Origin: an uncultured beta proteobacterium
GTDB lineage: Bacteria > Pseudomonadota > Gammaproteobacteria > Burkholderiales > Burkholderiaceae_C
Length of the DNA: 43,031 nt
NCBI GenBank assembly: GCA_903897005.1
Contig: CAITZZ010000176.1
Location: 1-43,031, forward strand
Direction: 5' to 3'
This document shows positions 8,572 through 19,600 of this stretch, one piece after another. The notes under the pieces are model-generated. The model worked only from the letters and a program-made list of their open reading frames with translations. It had not been told where the DNA came from and searched no databases. Each line of letters opens with the position of its first letter. Position 1 is the stretch's first letter. Both the position numbers and the translations under genes were made by a program.

Positions 8572-10104
8572 TCATAGCGGAATATTGCCGTGCTTGCGCC
8601 ACGGGTTTTCAAGTTTCTTGTCACGCAGCATGACCAGTGAGCGGCAGATGCGTTTGCGCGTCTCGTGCGGCAGGATCACGTCGTCGATAAAGCCGCGCGC
8701 GCCGGCGACAAAGGGATTGGCAAAGCGTGCCTTGTACTCGGCTTCCTTCGCAGCGAGCTTCTCCGGGTCGCCCTTGTCTTCGCGAAAGATAATCTCCACC
8801 GCACCCTTGGCACCCATCACCGCAATCTCGGCATTCGGCCAGGCCAGGTTGACGTCTCCGCGCAGGTGCTTGGAACTCATCACGTCGTACGCTCCACCGT
8901 AGGCCTTGCGTGTGATGACGGTGATTTTCGGCACGGTGCACTCGGCAAAAGCATAGAGCAACTTGGCACCGTGCTTGATGATGCCGCCGTACTCCTGGCT
9001 GGTACCAGGCATGAAGCCCGGCACGTCGACGAAGGTGATGACAGGGATGTTGAAGGCATCGCAAAAGCGCACAAAGCGCGCCGCCTTGATCGAGCTCTTG
9101 ATGTCCAGGCAGCCCGCAAGCACCAGCGGTTGATTGGCGACAAAGCCGACCGTTTGCCCCTCCATGCGACCAAAGCCGATCAGGATGTTCTTCGCGTACT
9201 CGGGTTGCAGCTCAAAGAAGTCGCCGTCGTCGACGGTCTTGACGATCAGCTCCTTCATGTCGTAAGGCTTGTTCGGGTTGTCGGGCACCAGCGTGTCCAG
9301 ACTCATGTCCATGCGGTCAGCCGGGTCCCCCCCGCGGCGCACCGGTGCTTTCTCGCGGTTGTTCAGCGGCAGATAGTTGTACAGGCGGCGCAGCATGAGC
9401 AGGGCCTCCACATCGCTCTCGAAAGCCAGATCTGCCACGCCGCTCTTGGTGGTATGGCTGATGGCGCCGCCGAGTTCCTCAGCCGTTACGTCCTCGTGCG
9501 TTACCGTCTTCACCACTTCAGGGCCGGTGACAAACATGTAGGAACTGTCTTTCACCATGAAGATGAAGTCCGTCATGGCCGGGCTGTAAACCGCGCCGCC
9601 AGCGCAGGGCCCCATGATCATGCTGATCTGTGGCACAACGCCGCTGGCCATCACGTTGCGCTGGAACACATCGGCGTAGCCCCCGAGCGAGGCCACGCCC
9701 TCCTGAATGCGCGCACCACCCGAGTCATTCAAGCCAATGACGGGTGCACCCACCTTCATGGCCTGGTCCATCACCTTGCAGATCTTCTCGGCATGTGCTT
9801 CCGACAGCGCGCCGCCAAAGACGGTGAAATCCTGACTGAAGACAAACACCAGTCGACCGTTGATCATGCCGTAGCCGGTGACGACACCATCGCCCGGAAT
9901 TTTCTGCTCCTGCATGCCGAAGTCAACGCAGCGGTGCTCCATGAACATGTCCCACTCTTCGAAGGTACCTTCGTCAAGCAGCAACTCAAGTCGTTCTCGG
10001 GCCGTCAGTTTGCCCTTCTTGTGCTGAGCCTCGATGCGTTTGACGCCGCCGCCCAGGCGCGCGAGTTCGCGCTTGGCTTCCAGTTGTTCAAGTATGTCGT
10101 GCAT
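8572..10104 (-). CDS. pccB: Propionyl-CoA carboxylase beta subunit (carboxyltransferase)
   Basis: A 510-residue biotin-dependent carboxyltransferase of the PccB family. It opens with [20 protein letters not shown] and the [19 protein letters not shown] segment typical of PccB. Acyl-CoA and carboxybiotin pocket motifs include [24 protein letters not shown] and [12 protein letters not shown](I)[10 protein letters not shown]. It transfers CO2 from biotin on PccA to propionyl-CoA to make (S)-methylmalonyl-CoA. A GGAGAAAA ribosome site precedes the ATG. It follows meaB after a 36-base gap that holds part of a palindromic repeat. Length is normal for the family. Confidence 0.93.
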   Translation of the reverse strand: MHDILEQLEAKRELARLGGGVKRIEAQHKKGKLTARERLELLLDEGTFEEWDMFMEHRCVDFGMQEQKIPGDGVVTGYGMINGRLVFVFSQDFTVFGGALSEAHAEKICKVMDQAMKVGAPVIGLNDSGGARIQEGVASLGGYADVFQRNVMASGVVPQISMIMGPCAGGAVYSPAMTDFIFMVKDSSYMFVTGPEVVKTVTHEDVTAEELGGAISHTTKSGVADLAFESDVEALLMLRRLYNYLPLNNREKAPVRRGGDPADRMDMSLDTLVPDNPNKPYDMKELIVKTVDDGDFFELQPEYAKNILIGFGRMEGQTVGFVANQPLVLAGCLDIKSSIKAARFVRFCDAFNIPVITFVDVPGFMPGTSQEYGGIIKHGAKLLYAFAECTVPKITVITRKAYGGAYDVMSSKHLRGDVNLAWPNAEIAVMGAKGAVEIIFREDKGDPEKLAAKEAEYKARFANPFVAGARGFIDDVILPHETRKRICRSLVMLRDKKLENPWRKHGNIPL

Positions 10105-10138
10105 TGTTTTCTCCGTTTTTCATCCCGCACCTGCGGTT

Positions 10139-10209
10139 TGTCATCCCGGGCTTGACCCGGGAACCATCTTCGTTCCTGCCATGGATCCCGGATCGAGTCC
10201 GGGATGACA
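10139..10209. repeat. Palindromic element overlapping the 3' end of meaB
   Basis: Left arm 10139-10167 and right arm 10181-10209 are 29 bases each and complementary at 25 positions. The ends read TGTCATCCCGG and CCGGGATGACA. The meaB reading frame runs through the element and stops inside it (TGA at 10141-10143 on the minus strand), so roughly the last 22 residues of MeaB are repeat-encoded. A related element forms the core of the array at 39819-39892. This type of GTCATCCCGG...GGATGACA palindrome is dispersed in many proteobacterial genomes. Confidence 0.85.
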
Positions 10210-11175
10210 GGCATTCAACATCTGTCGTGCCGCCGTAGAGGGCGGCGTCCGTCCCGCCAATACGTCTTGGGTAAGCTGCGGCAACAAGACTTTCACCTCG
10301 GCGTTCTGCTGAAATGCCAGTTTCAGTCCAGCGTCAATGCGTTCCCACATCCACGCCAGCGCTTGTTGCTGCCTGCGAGCCAGCCACTTGCCATTGGCGC
10401 ATTGCAGGGTCTTGAACTCGGTCACTGCGTTCCAGAAAGCCTCGACTCCCTGACCGTGGAGCGCGCTGAGTTGCAGCGCTCTGGGATGCCACACGGTATC
10501 AGCATGACTCCCAAACAGGCCCAATAACTGCAGTGCCGACGTGATTTGCAGTTGCGCACGCTGCGCCGCATTGGCGTCGATATCAGCCTTGTTGATGAGC
10601 ACCAGGTCCGCCAGTTCCATCACGCCCTTCTTGATCGCCTGCAGATCGTCACCGGCGTTCGGAAGCTGCATCAGCACAAACATGTCGGTCATGCCAGCGA
10701 CGGCGGTCTCGCTCTGGCCAACGCCGACGGTTTCGACAATCACGATGTCATAGCCGGCGGCCTCGCACACCAGCATGGCCTCGCGCGTCTTTTCGGCCAC
10801 GCCACCGAGCGCGCCACTGCTGGGACTGGGTCGGATGTAGGCACGCTCGTGCACCGAGAGCTTTTCCATGCGTGTCTTGTCGCCAAGAATGGAACCTCCG
10901 GAAACGGTGCTGGACGGATCAATGGTCAGAACCGCCACGCGATGTCCCTGATCAATCAGGTACATGCCCAGCGTTTCGATGAACGTGGACTTACCGACAC
11001 CCGGCACACCACTGATACCGAGCCGCAAGGACTTGCCGCTGTACGGCAGCAGCGCTGTCAGCAACTCGTCGGCTTGCGCGCGGTGGTCGCTGCGGGTGGA
11101 CTCCAGCAGCGTCACCGCCTTGGCGATGGCACGGCGCTGGGGCGCCCCGGTGCACTGAGTGATCTCGTGCAGCAT
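10141..11175 (-). CDS. meaB: Methylmalonyl-CoA mutase-associated GTPase MeaB
   Basis: A 344-residue G3E-type P-loop GTPase that loads, protects and gates the cobalamin cofactor of methylmalonyl-CoA mutase. Visible motifs are the P-loop GVPGVGKST (56-64), TIDPSS, the ETVGVGQSE switch region and the NKAD base-recognition motif. It lies directly downstream of the mutase gene with a 33-base gap and an AGGA ribosome site. The C-terminus is unusual: the final residues (…CHPGLDPGSMAGTKMVPGSSPG region) are translated from a palindromic repeat and probably replace or extend the native end. The core of the protein is complete, so it should be functional. It was formerly called ArgK in enteric bacteria. 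Confidence 0.92.
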   Translation of the reverse strand: MLHEITQCTGAPQRRAIAKAVTLLESTRSDHRAQADELLTALLPYSGKSLRLGISGVPGVGKSTFIETLGMYLIDQGHRVAVLTIDPSSTVSGGSILGDKTRMEKLSVHERAYIRPSPSSGALGGVAEKTREAMLVCEAAGYDIVIVETVGVGQSETAVAGMTDMFVLMQLPNAGDDLQAIKKGVMELADLVLINKADIDANAAQRAQLQITSALQLLGLFGSHADTVWHPRALQLSALHGQGVEAFWNAVTEFKTLQCANGKWLARRQQQALAWMWERIDAGLKLAFQQNAEVKVLLPQLTQDVLAGRTPPSTAARQMLNACHPGLDPGSMAGTKMVPGSSPG

Positions 11176-11208
11176 GATTTTCCTGAATCGGTGTCTGGCT
11201 GTGCTTGT

Positions 11209-13365
<2,157 letters not shown>

Positions 13366-13464
13366 GACGGTTCAAACCCGATGCAGGCTGCGAGGAAGGG
13401 ATACTAGTTTACGTTATTTATAATTATTGATTCAAAATATTATTTCAAGCTTACAATCCCGACC
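13366..13464. promoter_or_regulatory. AT-rich divergent promoter region between mutase and gntR
   Basis: This 99-base gap is much richer in A+T than its surroundings. On the minus strand TTGAAA is followed after 17 bases by AATTAT with TATAAA nearby, a plausible mutase promoter. On the plus strand TACAAT (13452-13457) is a good -10 only seven bases before the gntR ATG. The block 13427-13448 begins TTGA and ends TCAA around a central AATATT, a loose palindrome that could be the regulator's operator. Promoter elements are seen; the operator assignment is inference. Confidence 0.45.
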
Positions 13465-14112
13465 ATGACAGCGCCTTCGCTCTCACCTCGTGCGCTTTAT
13501 GAAGAAGTCGCTGAACTCCTGCGTCAGCGCATCTTCAAGCGTGAACTCGCACCTGGCAGTTGGATCGATGAGCTGAAAATTGCCGAGGCCTATGGTATCA
13601 GCCGAACGCCGCTGCGGGAAGCACTCAAGGTGCTGGCAGCCGAGGGTCTGGTGACCATGAAAGTGCGCCGTGGCGCCTACGTGACCGAGGTATCGGAACG
13701 TGACCTGACCGAGGTCTACCACCTGCTAAGCCTGTTGGAATCCGACGCTGCGGGTGTGGTGGCCAGTAGCGCGAGCGAGACCCAGCTCGAAGCCCTGAAG
13801 CTGCTGCACCAGGAATTGGAAGTTGCTGCCCGGCCCGAGTCACAGGATACGGGGCGCTTTTTTGAAGTCAACGAGCGCTTTCACATGCTGCTGCTCGAAA
13901 TTGCCAACAATCGCTGGCGCGATCAGATGGTGGCCGACCTGCGCAAGGTCATGAAGCTCAATCGCCACAATTCGTTGCTCAAGTCCGGCCGGATTGAAGA
14001 ATCATTGAAGGAGCACCGCGCCCTGATCGCCGCCATCTGCGCTGGCGACGCCGCACTGGCTGTGCAGCGCATGCAGGAACACTTCAGGAACGGCCTCGAA
14101 GCGGCCAATTAA
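13465..14112 (+). CDS. GntR-family transcriptional regulator, FCD subfamily
   Basis: A 215-residue regulator. The N-terminal winged helix-turn-helix (about residues 10-75) contains LAPGSWIDELKIAEAYGISRTPLREAL in the usual GntR arrangement (two segments, LAPGS and SRTPLREALK). The C-terminal FCD ligand domain (about 85-210) has the helical pattern with NERFHMLLLE and KEHRALIAAI, whose His residues usually bind metal or support an acid ligand. It is divergent from the methylmalonyl-CoA mutase operon, so it probably controls that operon in response to a short acid or CoA-related metabolite; this is inferred from position. No ribosome site precedes the ATG and the -10-like box is seven bases away, so the mRNA may be leaderless. 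Confidence 0.85.
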   Translation: MTAPSLSPRALYEEVAELLRQRIFKRELAPGSWIDELKIAEAYGISRTPLREALKVLAAEGLVTMKVRRGAYVTEVSERDLTEVYHLLSLLESDAAGVVASSASETQLEALKLLHQELEVAARPESQDTGRFFEVNERFHMLLLEIANNRWRDQMVADLRKVMKLNRHNSLLKSGRIEESLKEHRALIAAICAGDAALAVQRMQEHFRNGLEAAN

Positions 14113-14118
14113 TAGGCC

Positions 14119-15354
14119 TCAAAAAGCGTAGTACGGACCGGGACCCAGGCTTGAAGCCTGCCCCTCGATTCCCATCAACACGCGCCGCCCGTAATAAAAG
14201 GGCAGTCCCCAATCAAAGCTGCTGGCATCACCCATGGGCCCGGCCAGGTTCGGAAAGACGGTCTTGCTGGAATCGCCAAACATGGTCGAGGCGTCAGCCA
14301 CTGAAAATGAAACTGCCCGACGCACGCCATTGGCACCGACCAGGGTCGCGGACACCGGGGTGAGCGTGCTTGGGCAGTAGAAGCCAAGTGAGCTGTCAAG
14401 GCACGCCGGAATCGAGCGCGAATCAAAAAAGAACCCGTTGGAACCGGTGTCAAGAAAGCTGTTGCTCATGCTTTGCGTACCGAGCAGCGTAGTGAAGTAA
14501 CCTGTGGCACTGGTAGTCAAGACCATCGCCGTGCCCGGCTGATTATTGGCCTGCGTTCCAATGCCAAAAATGAGCGAGCCAGCCAGCGCAGTCGCACTGC
14601 TCGACACAGGCGCGGGCAGATCGATCACGACACCATTGTTGTCTGTGGCAAACAGGGGCACCGGGTTCTTCAGTTGCTGCGCCAGGCTTGCCTTGACGCC
14701 GACGCTGCTGGCGCAGCTTGCGTTGCTGCAGCTGTAGTAGGAACCATTGTGGGTGCTGCCTGCGCAGTCGGTGCCGCAGTCTTCCTTGAACAGGCCCAGC
14801 CCCAGAATGCCGTTGGCGCCCAGATTGGCCGCTGTGCTCATGGCGGTGCCGCCAATCGCACAACTGGCCGGTGCATTGCCGATAGTCGGATCCGCCACAA
14901 GCTGAATCGGCATGTTCGATGCGGTCTTGCCCCCCAGCATCACGTCTGCGAGCACCGCGGGCCCCCAGGCGAAGGTATTGTCGACAAACTGAACGCAACT
15001 GAGCAGCGGCAATCCCGTGCTAGCCGTCACCCGGCTCAGATTCAGGGTCGACCTGACAACCGACGACAGCAGCCGCAGGCCGATGGAGCCGGTGTCAACC
15101 AGAACATGATCAATGGTCTGACATTCGGTGCTGGCCGGGCGGCAAATGGTTACGTCCACATACAGGCGGTTGACGTTGTAGCCAGCGTCAGCGGGACCGG
15201 TATCAACGACGACGGGAACCACGTTGCCCTGAGCCACAAGCACTGGCGGCGTTGGTGTGGTCGCTGCGCCACCCCCGCCGCCGCAAGCGCTGAGCAGGAC
15301 AGCAAGCAGCGCCATCCCGCCGCCAAGCCAGAATTGCTTACTGCAGCACATCAT
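14119..15354 (-). CDS. DUF3443 lipoprotein with pepsin-like motifs
   Basis: A 411-residue predicted lipoprotein. The signal peptide ends in a lipobox (LLSAC, Cys24) followed by a Gly run. I recognise the DUF3443 family, which has no assigned function to my knowledge. The sequence shows VLVDTGS with Asp87, NGILGLGLF at 181-189 and SFLDTGS with Asp302. Order and spacing (about 95 residues from the first Asp to GILGLG, about 215 between the two Asp) resemble the two catalytic aspartates and the GILGL segment of pepsin-type proteases. Several Cys residues could form disulfides in the periplasm. It is translated just after, and overlaps by 17 bases, the DUF2844 gene. Protease activity is inference from motifs; a non-catalytic pepsin-fold binding protein is the alternative. 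Confidence 0.82.
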   Translation of the reverse strand: MMCCSKQFWLGGGMALLAVLLSACGGGGGAATTPTPPVLVAQGNVVPVVVDTGPADAGYNVNRLYVDVTICRPASTECQTIDHVLVDTGSIGLRLLSSVVRSTLNLSRVTASTGLPLLSCVQFVDNTFAWGPAVLADVMLGGKTASNMPIQLVADPTIGNAPASCAIGGTAMSTAANLGANGILGLGLFKEDCGTDCAGSTHNGSYYSCSNASCASSVGVKASLAQQLKNPVPLFATDNNGVVIDLPAPVSSSATALAGSLIFGIGTQANNQPGTAMVLTTSATGYFTTLLGTQSMSNSFLDTGSNGFFFDSRSIPACLDSSLGFYCPSTLTPVSATLVGANGVRRAVSFSVADASTMFGDSSKTVFPNLAGPMGDASSFDWGLPFYYGRRVLMGIEGQASSLGPGPYYAF

Positions 15355-15838
15355 GGATATTCACCCCGGCAGGAATCAGTTCAGGGGCATAGGCGTAGCC
15401 GGCAAAGCTGCGCATCCTTCCGCTCGATCTGACAATCAGTTTCTGGCTCATCACATTGACGGGCGAGCCACGCTTGCCCAGCGCGCGCGCCTGGTCCGTT
15501 TCCAGTTTGTAGCCGCTAAAGAATTCACCCAGCAGCAGACTCAGATCCGGCAATACCGGACCGCGCCAAGTGACTGCAAAGACCAGACCCGCCGGCGTTG
15601 CATATTCCTGAACTACCGTGCCATTCTCAAGTTGCTGCGGATGCGAGGTGTAAAGGCTGCTGCCAGCCACGGGACCCGCTGCGAGCGCTCTGGCCGCCGG
15701 CGCGGAAGCCAGCGCAGAAGATGACCGCGCAACTGAAGCTGCCTGCCCAAGCGCAGCCAGCGCCGGCGCGGCCGCTAGCGCCAAGCTCAGACCGAGCAAG
15801 GGTGCCATCATGTGCCGTCTGGAGATCAGTCGTTTCAC
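15338..15838 (-). CDS. DUF2844 secreted protein
   Basis: A protein of about 166 residues that I recognise as DUF2844, normally encoded beside DUF3443. The GTG at 15838 is chosen because AAAGG lies about seven bases upstream and the frame begins with a basic n-region (VKRLISRRH), a hydrophobic stretch and an ALA-AL cleavage-like site, a Sec signal peptide. A longer frame to 15892 would run into the tRNA-Arg gene and is rejected. The conserved-looking core includes YATPAGLVFAVTWRGP and PDLSLLLGEFFSGY. It precedes the pepsin-like DUF3443 gene in the same operon. It could be a periplasmic partner, substrate or inhibitor of that protein; the sequence does not decide. Confidence 0.82.
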   Translation of the reverse strand: MKRLISRRHMMAPLLGLSLALAAAPALAALGQAASVARSSSALASAPAARALAAGPVAGSSLYTSHPQQLENGTVVQEYATPAGLVFAVTWRGPVLPDLSLLLGEFFSGYKLETDQARALGKRGSPVNVMSQKLIVRSSGRMRSFAGYAYAPELIPAGVNIHDVLQ

Positions 15839-15857
15839 AGCAAAACCTTTGTCCACA

Positions 15858-15934
15858 TGGTCTGCCCGGAGGGGATCGAACCCCCGACCCACAGCTTAGA
15901 AGGCTGTTGCTCTATCCAACTGAGCTACGGGCAG
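15858..15934 (-). tRNA. tRNA-Arg (anticodon TCT)
   Basis: A 77-base tRNA on the minus strand with encoded CCA. The acceptor stem CTGCCCG/CGGGCAG pairs perfectly, the D-arm contains AGCTCAGTTGGATAGAGC, the T-arm has GTTCGATCC, and the anticodon loop CTTCTAA gives anticodon TCT (15898-15900 on the plus strand as AGA). It reads AGA codons. Confidence 0.96.
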
Positions 15935-15953
15935 AGATCGAGAGAAAAAGACA

Positions 15954-16030
<77 letters not shown>

Positions 16031-16076
16031 ACGTGCCGGTATTGTAGCGGCTGACACCATCGATTACATTCTGGGC

Positions 16077-16841
16077 ATGCCGCCTGCGCCCCCACCGCTG
16101 GCCTGGCTCGCGCCGGGTGAGGATTTTCCGCCAGTCACGCAGAGCTGGGGCGCAGACTCGCCGGCACCGGGTTTGCTGGCGGCCGGCGGTGCGCTCGACA
16201 TGGAGACCTTGTGCCGAGCCTACGGGCAGGGCGTGTTTCCCTGGTTCAGCGAGGGCCAGCCTATTCTGTGGTGGAGCCCGGACCCGCGCATGGTGCTGCA
16301 GGTCGAAGAATTCCGCCTGCAGCGGTCTTTCAGGAAATCGTTGTCCAAGTTTGCCAGCACCGATGGTTGTGAAATCCGGATGGACTCTGCCTTTGAACAG
16401 GTGATCAGCGCCTGCGCCACCAGCCCGCGCGCCGGACAAAGTGGCACATGGATCGTCCCCGACATGATTGCCGCCTACCGCGCGCTGCATCGCGCCGGCT
16501 ATGCCCACAGCGTGGAGACCTGGGTTCACGGCCATCTCCTTGGCGGACTCTACTGTGTTGCCTTGGGCAAGGCGGTGTTTGGTGAATCCATGTTCAGCAG
16601 AGCCAGTGAAGCCTCCAAAATTGCGCTGGCCGCCCTGGTCTGCTTTTGTCGCCACCAAGGCATCACGCAAATTGATTGCCAGCAAAACACCCCCCACCTG
16701 GCCTCGCTGGGTGCCCGCGAAGTGTCGCGTGCGGCATTCATCGAGAAGATGACCCCGGAGCAGAGTCGCCAAGCACCCATTTGGAAATTCGAGACCCTAT
16801 ACTGGAACGAGTTGTTTCATCCTGATTCGCCAACCACGTGA
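16077..16841 (+). CDS. aat: Leucyl/phenylalanyl-tRNA--protein transferase
   Basis: A 254-residue cytoplasmic enzyme of the bacterial N-degron pathway. It adds Leu or Phe from aminoacyl-tRNA to proteins with N-terminal Arg or Lys, marking them for ClpS/ClpAP. Motifs seen are [21 protein letters not shown] with [20 protein letters not shown] downstream (split here as two segments), then [28 protein letters not shown] and the [20 protein letters not shown] region, all characteristic of Aat. Its stop overlaps the start of the arginyl-type transferase gene bpt by four bases. The N-terminus is slightly longer than in E. coli. The ribosome site before the ATG is weak. Confidence 0.95.
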   Translation: MPPAPPPLAWLAPGEDFPPVTQSWGADSPAPGLLAAGGALDMETLCRAYGQGVFPWFSEGQPILWWSPDPRMVLQVEEFRLQRSFRKSLSKFASTDGCEIRMDSAFEQVISACATSPRAGQSGTWIVPDMIAAYRALHRAGYAHSVETWVHGHLLGGLYCVALGKAVFGESMFSRASEASKIALAALVCFCRHQGITQIDCQQNTPHLASLGAREVSRAAFIEKMTPEQSRQAPIWKFETLYWNELFHPDSPTT

Positions 16842-17581
16842 CTGATCTCAACGACCTCCCGCTGCAAACACTTCAGTTTTACAGCACCGCGCCCTACTCC
16901 TGCAGCTATATGCCGGAAAAACTGGCACGATCGCAAGTGGCAACACCGAGCCACTTGATCAACTCCAGCACTTACTCCGAACTGGTCAGCGCCGGGTTCA
17001 GGCGCAGCGGCATGTTCACTTACCGCCCCTACTGCGATGCCTGCCGAAGTTGCGTGCCGATCCGGGTTCTTGTTAACGCGTTTCGACCCGATCGCAGTCA
17101 ACGCCGCGCCAGGACCGCGCATGGCAGTTTGCAGGCGCGGGTCATGAAGCTTTGTTTTCTGCAAGAGCACTATGAGTTGTACCTGCGCTATCAAAACGCG
17201 CGGCACGCCGGGGGCGGCATGGACCAGGACAGTGTCAACCAGTACACCCAGTTCCTGCTGCAGAGTCGTGTGAACTCGCGCCTGGTTGAGTTTCGGGAGA
17301 CCTGCGCTGACGGCAGCGCAGGCGCTTTGAAAATGGTTTCGATACTCGATCTGCTGGATGACGGAATCTCCTGCGTCTATACCTTTTTCGAACCCGACCC
17401 GAACAGCAGTTTTGGCACTTACGGCGTCCTTTGGCAGATGGCGCAGGCAAAGAGCCTGCAACTACCGTACGTCTATCTCGGTTATTGGGTCGCCGACAGT
17501 CGCAAGATGAACTACAAAGCGAAGTTTCGCCCGGCAGAGTTCCTGGTCGACGGCCAATGGGCAGCTGATTCCCCTGCTTGA
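16838..17581 (+). CDS. bpt: Aspartate/glutamate leucyltransferase (Bpt / Ate family)
   Basis: A 247-residue aminoacyl-tRNA-protein transferase of the bacterial Bpt type, which moves Leu onto N-terminal Asp or Glu and feeds the same ClpS/ClpAP pathway as Aat. Visible signatures are [20 protein letters not shown] at the N-terminus, [24 protein letters not shown] (two adjoining segments with the conserved Cys residues), and [24 protein letters not shown] at the C-terminus. The start is a GTG sharing four bases with the aat stop, so the two enzymes are translationally coupled. Length is usual for the family. The aat-bpt pairing is common in betaproteobacteria. Confidence 0.94.
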   Translation: MTDLNDLPLQTLQFYSTAPYSCSYMPEKLARSQVATPSHLINSSTYSELVSAGFRRSGMFTYRPYCDACRSCVPIRVLVNAFRPDRSQRRARTAHGSLQARVMKLCFLQEHYELYLRYQNARHAGGGMDQDSVNQYTQFLLQSRVNSRLVEFRETCADGSAGALKMVSILDLLDDGISCVYTFFEPDPNSSFGTYGVLWQMAQAKSLQLPYVYLGYWVADSRKMNYKAKFRPAEFLVDGQWAADSPA

Positions 17582-17646
17582 TCCGCACAAACCCGAAGTG
17601 GAATTTTCACCAGATAAAATGGGAGATCAGCAGATCAGGAGCATCC

Positions 17647-18435
17647 ATGAGAAAAGAAGATTCCAGCAGTGGCGGCACGCCGACCGTTCAGGTGATTGAG
17701 CGCATGTTCACCTTGATTGATGTGCTGGCGTCGCGGGAAGAGGCGATTTCGCTCAAGGAAATCAGCGAAAAATCCGGTCTGCATTTGTCGACCACGCACC
17801 GCCTGCTGAACGACCTGGCAACCGGACGCTTTGTCGAACATCCGCAGCCTGGAAGCTATCGGCTTGGCATGCGCTTGCTGGAACTGGGCAACCTGGTCAA
17901 GGGCCGGCTCAACGTGCGCGATGCAGCGCTCGCGCCAATGCGTGAACTGCACAAGCTGATTCAGCAACCGGTCAATCTCAGCATGCGCCAGGGCGATGAG
18001 ATTGTCTACATTGAACGCACTTACAGCGAGCGCTCCGGCATGCAGGTAGTGCGCGCCATTGGTGGTCGCGCGCCGCTGCATCTGACTTCGGTCGGCAAGC
18101 TGTTTCTGGCTGCGGACGATCCGCAACGGGTTCGCGCTTACGCGACGCGAACTGGCTTGAGCGGGCACACCAAGAACAGCCTGACGCAACTGCCTGCGCT
18201 GGAACGAGAATTATCAAAGGTACGCCAGCACGGCAACGCCCATGACAACGAAGAACTGGAACTCGGCGTGCGTTGCATGGCTGCGGGTATCTACGATGAC
18301 CAGGGCATACTGGTGGCAGGTCTGTCTATTTCTGCGCCGGCCGGACGACTGGAAGAGGCATGGCTGCCCAAGCTGCAAGCGACCGCGCGTGAAATTTCGG
18401 CAACCCTGGGCTACAAGGCTGACAAGCTGCGCTGA
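17647..18435 (+). CDS. IclR-family transcriptional regulator
   Basis: A 262-residue regulator. The winged helix-turn-helix (about residues 15-75) includes VIERMFTLIDVLA and KEISEKSGLHLSTTHRLL. The C-terminal ligand domain contains RLGMRLLELG, GxVVYIER-like DEIVYIER, and AAGIYDDQGILVAGLSISAP, the normal IclR pattern. The ATG at 17647 has AGGAG upstream; the open frame extends upstream without a good site. It follows bpt by 65 bases and converges on the PBP7-type gene with only two bases between stop codons. No adjacent catabolic operon is divergent from it, so its target and ligand cannot be named from the window. Confidence 0.9.
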   Translation: MRKEDSSSGGTPTVQVIERMFTLIDVLASREEAISLKEISEKSGLHLSTTHRLLNDLATGRFVEHPQPGSYRLGMRLLELGNLVKGRLNVRDAALAPMRELHKLIQQPVNLSMRQGDEIVYIERTYSERSGMQVVRAIGGRAPLHLTSVGKLFLAADDPQRVRAYATRTGLSGHTKNSLTQLPALERELSKVRQHGNAHDNEELELGVRCMAAGIYDDQGILVAGLSISAPAGRLEEAWLPKLQATAREISATLGYKADKLR

Positions 18436-18437
18436 GC

Positions 18438-19484
18438 CTAGCCTTTGGCGATGCCGGGAAAGGGTTGGCTTAAGAGGGCAGCTACTGGCACGGCGTGTGG
18501 CAGCGCCGAGGGGGTCGATTCCACCCAGCGCCTGACGCGCTCTGCATCACCGATACGGCTAAGCTTGCCAGCCGAGTCCAGAAAGACCATGATCAGTTTG
18601 CGTCCGGCCACTTTGGCCTGCATCACCAGACACTGACCCGCCTCAGAAATATAGCCTGTCTTTTGCAGCCCGATGTCCCATGACGGGTTCTTGACCAGGC
18701 GATTGGTATTTCTGTACTGCAGTGTTCTGTTGCCAACGGCGACCTGGTGCTCCGGCGAGGTCGATAGTTCGCGTAGCGTCGGATCGCCGTAGGCGACATT
18801 GACCAGTTTGACCAGATCACGCGCACTCGACTGATTCTTGCTGGAGAGCCCGGTCGGTTCCTCGTAGTTGGTGTCGTTCATGCCAAGCAAGCGGGCCTTC
18901 GCATTCATCAGACCAACAAAGACCGGCAAGCCACCCGGATAGCTGCGCCCGAGCGCATGGGCGGCGCGGTTCTCGCTTGACATCAAAGCCAGATGCAGCA
19001 GTTCACCCCGGCTCAGAACGGTACCCACCTTCAGGCGGGATGTGCTGCCTTTTTCGGTATCCACGTCGGACTGTGAAATGGTGATGACCTCGTCCATCGG
19101 CAGGCGAGCTTCACTCACCACCAGGCCGGTCATCAATTTGGTGAGCGATGCAATCGGCAGCACGGCCCTGTCGTTCTTGCTGAACAAAACTTCGTTGGTA
19201 TCCTGGTCTATCACCAGAGCCACACTGGATTTCAAGGCGAGGGTGTCATGCGACTGGTGCAATCCAGCGATTTGTCCGAAGGATGGCTTGAGTGGCACCG
19301 CCACGACGCGCACCGCCGGCTTGCGCTTGCGGGCGACAGCCTTTTTGCTTACCTGGTGCTTGGTGCTGGTCGCCTTGACCGCAGGTTTGACGATGTCACG
19401 TCGGGTTTCCGTCGCCCCCGCCTGTGGCAAAGAAAACGCCAGCGCAAGTACGGTCAGGGCGCAGAATGAAGAGGACAGCCGCAA
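18438..19484 (-). CDS. pbpG: D-alanyl-D-alanine endopeptidase (PBP7 type)
   Basis: A 348-residue serine peptidase of the S11 family acting on peptidoglycan cross-links in the periplasm. The signal peptide (residues 1-24) is followed by a basic, Lys-rich linker to about residue 60. The catalytic motifs are SLTK (Ser113, Lys116), SEN (169-171) and KTG (274-276). It lacks the extra C-terminal amphipathic helix of PBP5, which, with the short length, favours the PbpG/PBP7 endopeptidase over a DacA carboxypeptidase. The TTG start is supported by AGGA six bases upstream. It is a stand-alone gene between the IclR gene and leuA. Confidence 0.88.
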   Translation of the reverse strand: MRLSSSFCALTVLALAFSLPQAGATETRRDIVKPAVKATSTKHQVSKKAVARKRKPAVRVVAVPLKPSFGQIAGLHQSHDTLALKSSVALVIDQDTNEVLFSKNDRAVLPIASLTKLMTGLVVSEARLPMDEVITISQSDVDTEKGSTSRLKVGTVLSRGELLHLALMSSENRAAHALGRSYPGGLPVFVGLMNAKARLLGMNDTNYEEPTGLSSKNQSSARDLVKLVNVAYGDPTLRELSTSPEHQVAVGNRTLQYRNTNRLVKNPSWDIGLQKTGYISEAGQCLVMQAKVAGRKLIMVFLDSAGKLSRIGDAERVRRWVESTPSALPHAVPVAALLSQPFPGIAKG

Positions 19485-19600
19485 AATATTCCTAAAAGCA
19501 ATTGGTTTGACTTTTCACTGCGGCGAGTTTATACAAAAACCCTCGCAAGATCAATTGGTTGCAACACTTTCTTCACGAAGAAGCCGAATCGACCGCAGGA

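Noticed and set aside
6083-8902. 939-codon open frame on the plus strand opposite pccA and pccB
   Set aside because: It is a mirror of two well-supported minus-strand genes; its product is rich in His, Gln and Arg with no domain pattern, as expected from antisense frames in G+C-rich coding DNA.
15839-15892. Longer N-terminus for the DUF2844 gene
   Set aside because: It would read into the tRNA-Arg 3' end and lacks a ribosome site; the GTG at 15838 has AAAGG and starts a normal signal peptide.
19569-19582. TTCTTCACGAAGAA palindrome after leuA as a terminator
   Set aside because: A 6-bp stem with a 2-base loop and no T run; too weak and sterically poor for an intrinsic terminator.
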